From contig DJWE01000010.1 in the NCBI GenBank assembly GCA_002441465.1, forward strand, positions 14,415-56,301: 41,887 nt of DNA, read 5' to 3'. The stretch comes from Propionibacteriaceae bacterium UBA6238 (GTDB lineage: Bacteria > Actinomycetota > Actinomycetes > Propionibacteriales > Propionibacteriaceae). Each line of letters starts with the position of its first letter. Positions within the stretch are counted from its first letter, which is position 1. A model generated the notes under the pieces. It made no database searches, was not told the DNA's origin, and saw only the letters and a program-made list of their open reading frames with translations. A program made the position numbers and the translations under genes. Of this stretch, positions 37,812-41,887 are shown one piece after another.

Positions 37812-37843
37812 CCGGGTGACGGCCGTCGGCGGTCGTCACCCGG
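37812..37843 (+). terminator. Hairpin after WXG100 gene
   Basis: CCGGGTGACG (37812-37821) and CGTCACCCGG (37834-37843) form a perfect 10-bp stem with a 12-base loop, eight bases after the WXG100 stop. It may be an attenuator or mRNA 3' protector, leaving the small secreted protein in excess of the genes downstream. No T-run follows, so read-through is expected. Confidence 0.65.
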
Positions 37844-37865
37844 GAAGGCCTGACAGGAGTTATCA

Positions 37866-38639
37866 ATGTCGACCATGTACGGCGCCGACGTAACCCAACT
37901 TCGATCGCTCGCAGCACAATTCGATGCTGCGGCGGACCGTTTCGAGAATGCTCGGCTTTCCACGGGATCGCTCGTGCGAAGTAGTCCATGGAGCGGGCCC
38001 GATGCAGGCCTGTTCCGGAACATCTGGGAATCGCAGCACAACGGCCGGCTGAGCCAAGCCGTGGCGCTGCTCCGAGACGGGGCCAAGAAGCTTCGCGCCA
38101 ACGCCGACGCTCAGGAACGCGCCAGCGCAGTGGATGGCGAATCGGACGGGAGTGCTTGGGCTGCGTCCCAGTTCGTCCGACCACCGTCGGACGGACCTGG
38201 GCCACAAGGACCGCTCCCGTCCCTGGCGGATCGCTTCAGGGACACTCTTGAGTGGATCGATCGACTCAAAGCGAACAGCCTTCCCGGAACGGGATCTAGC
38301 GTGGGCGACGCCGCCGGCCTCATCCCTGGGGTCGGAAGCGCCAGCGACGTGCTGGGCGCCGCGAACAAGATCGCCCAGGGTCAGTTCCCCTGGCATGAGG
38401 GCGCCGACCTACTCGGTGGCACGCTGCGAGGCGTCGACAATCCGATCGCCTACGGGGTCGGCGTCAATGTGTCGCTCTGGGCCGATGTGACTGAGCAGGC
38501 GGCGAAGGTCGACTGGAGCCCGAAGGGCATGCAGGACGCCTGGAACGGGATGTTCACCGTGGACGGCTGGAAGGCGGTCGGTGAGGATCTGGCGGCGAAG
38601 CTGCCGGTCATCCTGATTGGTGATTTCGCGTGGTGGTGA
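37866..38639 (+). CDS. WXG100-like N-terminus with hydrophobic C-terminal domain, candidate T7SS effector
   Basis: A 257-residue protein. Residues 1-88 form a WXG100-like hairpin with Trp42-Ser-Gly44 in PWSGPD; the start MSTMYGADVTQLRSLAAQF is shared with the second candidate downstream. A Pro-rich linker is followed by a glycine-rich, small-residue segment (DAAGLIPGVGSASDVLGAA) and a hydrophobic end. The C-terminal domain matches no toxin that I recognise. Such fusions are typical of type VII effectors, and the next gene may be its chaperone or immunity protein. ATG follows AGGAG by seven bases. Confidence 0.7.
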   Translation: MSTMYGADVTQLRSLAAQFDAAADRFENARLSTGSLVRSSPWSGPDAGLFRNIWESQHNGRLSQAVALLRDGAKKLRANADAQERASAVDGESDGSAWAASQFVRPPSDGPGPQGPLPSLADRFRDTLEWIDRLKANSLPGTGSSVGDAAGLIPGVGSASDVLGAANKIAQGQFPWHEGADLLGGTLRGVDNPIAYGVGVNVSLWADVTEQAAKVDWSPKGMQDAWNGMFTVDGWKAVGEDLAAKLPVILIGDFAWW

Positions 38640-38652
38640 AAGGACAGATGTA

Positions 38653-39258
38653 GTGACGCTGAAGCTGACCGATGATGAGGTGGTGGCACTCGCTGCGAGC
38701 GCTGGCTGTCGCTGGCCCGTCCCACTCCCCACGGTCGAAGGCGATGACTCCGCCGCGCTTGGTCAGGCTGTTGTTCGTGGCGCGCGCTCGCTGAGGATTC
38801 GTGGATTAGTCATCGAGTCCATTCAGGGAGCCAGCCTCAGTAGGGAGTTGGACGCCGTGGTGAAGATCGCGCAAGTACCGGCGGGCTTCGTGGCTCACGT
38901 GGTCCGTACGAGCCCCCGGGTTGCGCAGGCTGGAGGTGCGGTCCTGATCACCGCGCTCACCGTCGAACAAGCTCTGGTGGACTTGATCAGCCGCGCAGGT
39001 GTGCATGACTTCGACTCCGTCTCGCCGGCCGAAGCCGGGTCCTTGGCGCTCGACTACTTGCACGCGGCATTCGACAGTGGCCCGCCCGGCGCAACCGACG
39101 CCGGGGATGTGGAGGTTCGCTCATCGCTCGGTAGCACGGCGGTGACGGTGGTCCGCGGCGCCGTCCGGATCGGCGATGGTCACCCCATCCGATCCTGGGC
39201 GGATGCAGAGGCATCGCTGAAGCCCCTATTCGCTGCCTCGTCCCTCGCGGTTGGCTGA
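38653..39258 (+). CDS. Small partner protein of first effector candidate (EspG-like chaperone or immunity)
   Basis: A 201-residue soluble alpha/beta protein starting at the GTG at 38653, with AAAGGA eight bases upstream; an ATG at 38617 inside the previous gene is an alternative. The N-terminus (LTDDEVVAL) and the phrase VRGARSLRIRGLV resemble the LTADELxxL and ARSLLARGLV pattern of EspG-type chaperones of type VII secretion, but the match is weak and short. Its place right behind a WXG100-like protein supports a chaperone or immunity role. The alternative is an unrelated small domain. I am unsure. Confidence 0.5.
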   Translation: MTLKLTDDEVVALAASAGCRWPVPLPTVEGDDSAALGQAVVRGARSLRIRGLVIESIQGASLSRELDAVVKIAQVPAGFVAHVVRTSPRVAQAGGAVLITALTVEQALVDLISRAGVHDFDSVSPAEAGSLALDYLHAAFDSGPPGATDAGDVEVRSSLGSTAVTVVRGAVRIGDGHPIRSWADAEASLKPLFAASSLAVG

Positions 39259-39268
39259 GGATGGTTCG

Positions 39269-40198
39269 ATGAGCACCACGTATGGGGCCGACGTCGCCCA
39301 GTTGCGGGCGCTCGCGGCGCAGTTCGAGCAAACCGCTGATCTACTCGAACGCGGGCGGATGGCGGTGGGGAACGCGATCCAGATCAGCGCCTGGGTCGGC
39401 CCCTACGCGGCAACCTTCCGTCTCCACTGGCAGGCGGAACACAGCCAGCGGATCGTGACCGTTGCGGGCGGTCTTCGGCGCAACGCCCAGATTCTTCGAG
39501 CTAACGCCGATGGCCAGGAGCGGGCGAGTGCCGTCGATCAGGGCCCCGCGTGGGCACCACACGTACCCGGCTCTGCGCATGCGCCCGCCGGGCCAGGCTT
39601 CTGGGACGGTGCGGGGGAGTGGTGGGCGACGGCTCGCGAGTATTGGGGGGACTACCGGGCCTTCGTGGCTCCGGTGAGCCTCGCGACCGCAGTGACCGGC
39701 CTGGGCTTCCTGGTCACGAGCGTGCGCGACGCAACCAGCGTGAACGCGCTGGGTCATGCGCTTGGGTTCTGCGAGACCTATCGTGACCTGTCGGCTGTGA
39801 AGTCAGCCATGAACTTCGGCTCCACCGCGGGCAAGGTCTTCGGCTGGGTTGGAGTCGGACTGAACGCGGTGGATGCGGTGGGTTCCTACGCCAAGGGGGA
39901 CTACGCCGGGGGCGCCTGGTCGACATTCAAGGCGGGACTGGGTGTCGGGGCGTTGCTCGCGCCGCCGCCGGCGGACCTCGTCTTCGCAGGCGTGGGTGCC
40001 GCGGTGACGATCGGTGAGTTCGCCTACAAGCATCGCGAGGAGATCGCTGCCTTCGCGAACAACGTGGCCGATACTGCGCAGGAAGTCGGCAGCAAGGTCG
40101 CTGACGTCGCGTCCGACCTGGCCGAGGACGTCGGCAAGGTCGCGGGTGACTTCATCGACGGCCTGGGCAAGGTCGCGGAGTCGTTGTGGCCATTCTGA
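39269..40198 (+). CDS. Second WXG100-like protein with membrane-active C-terminus, candidate T7SS effector
   Basis: A 309-residue protein starting at ATG 39269 (GAGG eight bases before); an in-frame start 18 bases upstream is possible. The N-terminal hairpin has SAWVGPYA as its W-x-G turn and repeats the first candidate's opening (MSTTYGADVAQLRALAAQF), so the two genes are paralogues at their front. The rest has two hydrophobic segments (about 135-160 and 220-245), a Y-x-x-x-E motif (Tyr253, YKHRE) that could be a secretion signal, and an amphipathic end with Val/Ala/Asp repeats (VADTAQEVGSKVADVASD). This suggests membrane insertion or pore formation. No enzymatic motif seen. Confidence 0.7.
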   Translation: MSTTYGADVAQLRALAAQFEQTADLLERGRMAVGNAIQISAWVGPYAATFRLHWQAEHSQRIVTVAGGLRRNAQILRANADGQERASAVDQGPAWAPHVPGSAHAPAGPGFWDGAGEWWATAREYWGDYRAFVAPVSLATAVTGLGFLVTSVRDATSVNALGHALGFCETYRDLSAVKSAMNFGSTAGKVFGWVGVGLNAVDAVGSYAKGDYAGGAWSTFKAGLGVGALLAPPPADLVFAGVGAAVTIGEFAYKHREEIAAFANNVADTAQEVGSKVADVASDLAEDVGKVAGDFIDGLGKVAESLWPF

Positions 40199-40211
40199 GA
40201 AGGGAAATGAA

Positions 40212-40892
40212 GTGAGCGAGCAAGTGAATGAGCGCCGGGCGCCAGGCGACTGGTCGGTGGAGGGCGAGCCCTTCGTCGGCTTCGGGGCCGCCGAGCTGGC
40301 GTACCTCCTCTCGCGTTACGAAGGCCCGGCGGTCGATCGGACGGCGGAGCTGCTACGAGTGGACCGAAACGCAGCCAGTGAGGAGTTCGTAGCTGCGGGG
40401 GCCTCTTCGCTGCTGGCCCGGGGGCTGCTGAAGCTTCGCGGCGACCAACTCGACCTTGTGGGCCCGGCGGCAGCGACGGCATACGCGTTGGCGGGAGCGG
40501 AGCATTGGACCGAGCTGGCGTTCATGATCGACCGCGAGACCGCTGCCGACGGGGCTCTCGTACTCCGGGCCGGCAGTGTGGTGACGCTGTTGCAGCCGCG
40601 TGCTCTGGGCACGTGGTTTGTGCTCGCGAAGGAGCCGGGAGTAGAGACTGCCGAGGCAGTGGTCGCTCTGGCCGATGGCTTCCTGGCCGGACACGAGGGA
40701 GGCGCAGTCTTTCTCGCTGCGCACTCGGCAGCGGGGGACGCGACCGCGTTCCTGCGCCGGTCGGCCGAGAGTCAATGGGAGCTGGCGCGCGGGGAGGCCG
40801 TCTTCTGGGAGCCGGGCATCGAGGTTTCCGGCCGGGACTCCGCAGTGTCCTTGGTAGCGCAGCTACTGAGTGCATCCGGCGTCGAGCTCTGA
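40212..40892 (+). CDS. Small partner protein of second effector candidate (EspG-like?)
   Basis: A 226-residue soluble protein starting at GTG 40212 after AGGGAA. Like the partner of the first candidate it carries the phrase AAGASSLLARGLLKLRG near residue 60-75, which resembles EspG-type ESX chaperones, and lies 13 bases behind its effector candidate. Otherwise it is unlike known families that I recognise. The repeated gene order (WXG100-like, then RSLLARGL protein) is the main evidence that they form pairs. Chaperone or immunity protein both fit. Confidence 0.5.
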   Translation: MSEQVNERRAPGDWSVEGEPFVGFGAAELAYLLSRYEGPAVDRTAELLRVDRNAASEEFVAAGASSLLARGLLKLRGDQLDLVGPAAATAYALAGAEHWTELAFMIDRETAADGALVLRAGSVVTLLQPRALGTWFVLAKEPGVETAEAVVALADGFLAGHEGGAVFLAAHSAAGDATAFLRRSAESQWELARGEAVFWEPGIEVSGRDSAVSLVAQLLSASGVEL

Positions 40893-40893
40893 C

Positions 40894-41244
40894 ATGGGTT
40901 GGGTTACCGGGTGGCACCCCGATGATCGCGATGGGCTCCGTGAGCCCTTCGCGTTCGCTGGTGGCGTCGATCCGGATCGCACTCCGGTGAGGTCTCCTTG
41001 GGCTCTCCTGGCGATCGCGCTTGTGGTCCAGCTGGTCATGCTGGTCGCGGCCGTGATGAGCATCAGGGGCTATCTCGCCGATTCGTCCCCGGACCGCCCG
41101 TTGTGGCTTCCCCTTCTGGGCACGTCGCTGGTGCTGCTGCCCGTACCTCTGGTCTGGGTGGGCATCGTGCGGGTGAGGTGGTTGCTGAGATACAGGCGCG
41201 CGACCGGGCAGTCCCCGATCATCGTGCGCGATCGTGATCGCTGA
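40894..41244 (+). CDS. Small two-helix membrane protein
   Basis: A 116-residue protein beginning one base after the previous stop codon. It has a Trp/Asp-rich soluble start and two hydrophobic segments (about 33-60 and 75-98), ending in a basic, Arg-rich tail inside the cell. No family is recognised. The position after the secreted-protein pairs makes it a candidate membrane or immunity component of the module. Confidence 0.65.
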   Translation: MGWVTGWHPDDRDGLREPFAFAGGVDPDRTPVRSPWALLAIALVVQLVMLVAAVMSIRGYLADSSPDRPLWLPLLGTSLVLLPVPLVWVGIVRVRWLLRYRRATGQSPIIVRDRDR

Positions 41245-41255
41245 GAGGCGCGGAG

Positions 41256-41887
41256 ATGGCAAAACCACATAAGTTCGCTTGGAACGGACTCGATGTCGAG
41301 ACATCACTGAGCGTCGAGCAACTGGCCAATATGGCCCAGCGCGCCGCGCAGGAGTGCACAGGGGATCTGTGGCACGGGAAGCACCGGATCGTGTCCGTCC
41401 GTTCCACCGATCGGCAGATCGAGTTCCGGATCAACGACTTCCTGATCACCTTCAAGAAGTTCATGGTCTTCCACCTCGACTTCGAGGTGAAGAACGGTCG
41501 TACGTGGATGTCCAGCCGGATCGCCTGGTACGTGACCACCCAACCCACGGTCGGCGGCTTCATACCGGCCGGCACCAAGAGCATGGTCGGCCACCACACC
41601 TACATGCAGTTCGCCCACCACCTCGCGGGCCAGGTGCGGGCAGCGGATCCGCAGGCTCGGGTCACGCTGCGCGAGGGGGTTGCCTCGACGTCGGTCCCGC
41701 CGGCGGGATCCGCCACAACGGCGCCTGTGCGGGACAAGGCGGCACCGGTGCCCCCACCAGTGCCAGCGGCGGCGGGGCCGGCGCGGGCGGACTTCGCTGC
41801 ACCCCCACCCCCACCAGTGCCAGCGGCGGCGGGGCCGGCGCGGGCGGACTTCGCTGCACCCCCACCCCCACCAGTGCCAGCGGCGGC
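41256..41887 (+). CDS. Unknown domain with Pro/Ala repeats, runs off right edge
   Basis: The ATG at 41256 follows GGAG only one base before it (and GAGAGG further upstream), 11 bases after the membrane protein gene. The first 140 residues form a compact alpha/beta domain I do not recognise, with several aromatic strands (FKKFMVFHLDFEV and MSSRIAWYVTT). From about residue 150 it turns Pro/Ala/Val rich, with a 19-residue repeat (PPPPPVPAAAGPARADFAA) that continues to the edge. Being at the end of the secretion operon it may be a surface or secreted component. The C-terminus is missing. Confidence 0.7.
   Translation, partial: MAKPHKFAWNGLDVETSLSVEQLANMAQRAAQECTGDLWHGKHRIVSVRSTDRQIEFRINDFLITFKKFMVFHLDFEVKNGRTWMSSRIAWYVTTQPTVGGFIPAGTKSMVGHHTYMQFAHHLAGQVRAADPQARVTLREGVASTSVPPAGSATTAPVRDKAAPVPPPVPAAAGPARADFAAPPPPPVPAAAGPARADFAAPPPPPVPAA
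41751..41887 (+). repeat. 57-bp tandem repeat in coding sequence
   Basis: Successive copies start with TGCCAGCGG at 41761, 41818 and 41875, a 57-bp period with apparently identical bases between copies. Each encodes the same 19 Pro/Ala-rich residues. The identity of the copies suggests recent expansion; the array continues past the edge. Confidence 0.9.

Overview
This is a GC-rich window with GTG/ATG starts, purine-rich ribosome binding sites and many ATGA/GTGA gene overlaps. Together with the gene content (WXG100/FtsK secretion genes, MoxR-DUF58-transglutaminase-PP2C-FHA-kinase run) it points to an actinomycete (Actinomycetota); I cannot fix the genus from sequence alone.

Left part (1-6156), accessory and patchy: a repeat protein running off the left edge (minus), a tyrosine integrase, a PD-(D/E)XK-type nuclease-like protein, a WYL-domain regulator divergent from a VOC-fold protein with a perfect inverted repeat between them, a small P-loop ATPase, and the decayed remains of an ABC-F ATPase. 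The integrase and the broken gene suggest an integration hot spot.

Middle part (6153-16211), carbohydrate use: a ROK repressor divergent from a Gfo/Idh/MocA dehydrogenase, followed by a sugar-binding lipoprotein, a double-ATPase subunit and a permease (one carbohydrate ABC importer). Converging on it are a secreted GH55-like beta-helix glycosidase and a secreted FG-GAP protein. The glycosidase promoter carries a LacI-family (CebR-like) operator overlapping its -35 box. Then 1.4 kb of mostly non-coding DNA with a remnant resembling an IS630 transposase.

Right part (17690-41887), the most interesting: one long, tightly overlapped operon. It starts with a 2012-residue membrane-anchored Ig-like/Fn3 surface protein, then MoxR AAA+ ATPase, DUF58, a transglutaminase-fold membrane protein lacking its catalytic cysteine, PP2C phosphatase, FHA protein, Ser/Thr kinase with an extracytoplasmic Fn3-like tail, an FHA plus helical/winged-helix-like protein, and a 1474-residue EccC/FtsK-type ATPase with fused ubiquitin-like and FHA domains. 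This is followed by a WXG100 protein and two successive pairs of (WXG100-like N-terminus effector candidate + small partner protein possibly EspG-like), a small membrane protein, and a truncated proline/alanine-rich repeat protein. The first half resembles the PFNA (kinase-fn3-AAA-DUF58-tgm-PP2C) cluster known from bifidobacteria; here it is physically welded to a minimal type VII secretion module with no EccB, EccD, EccE or mycosin in view. I infer a phospho-signal-controlled secretion/cell-surface system.
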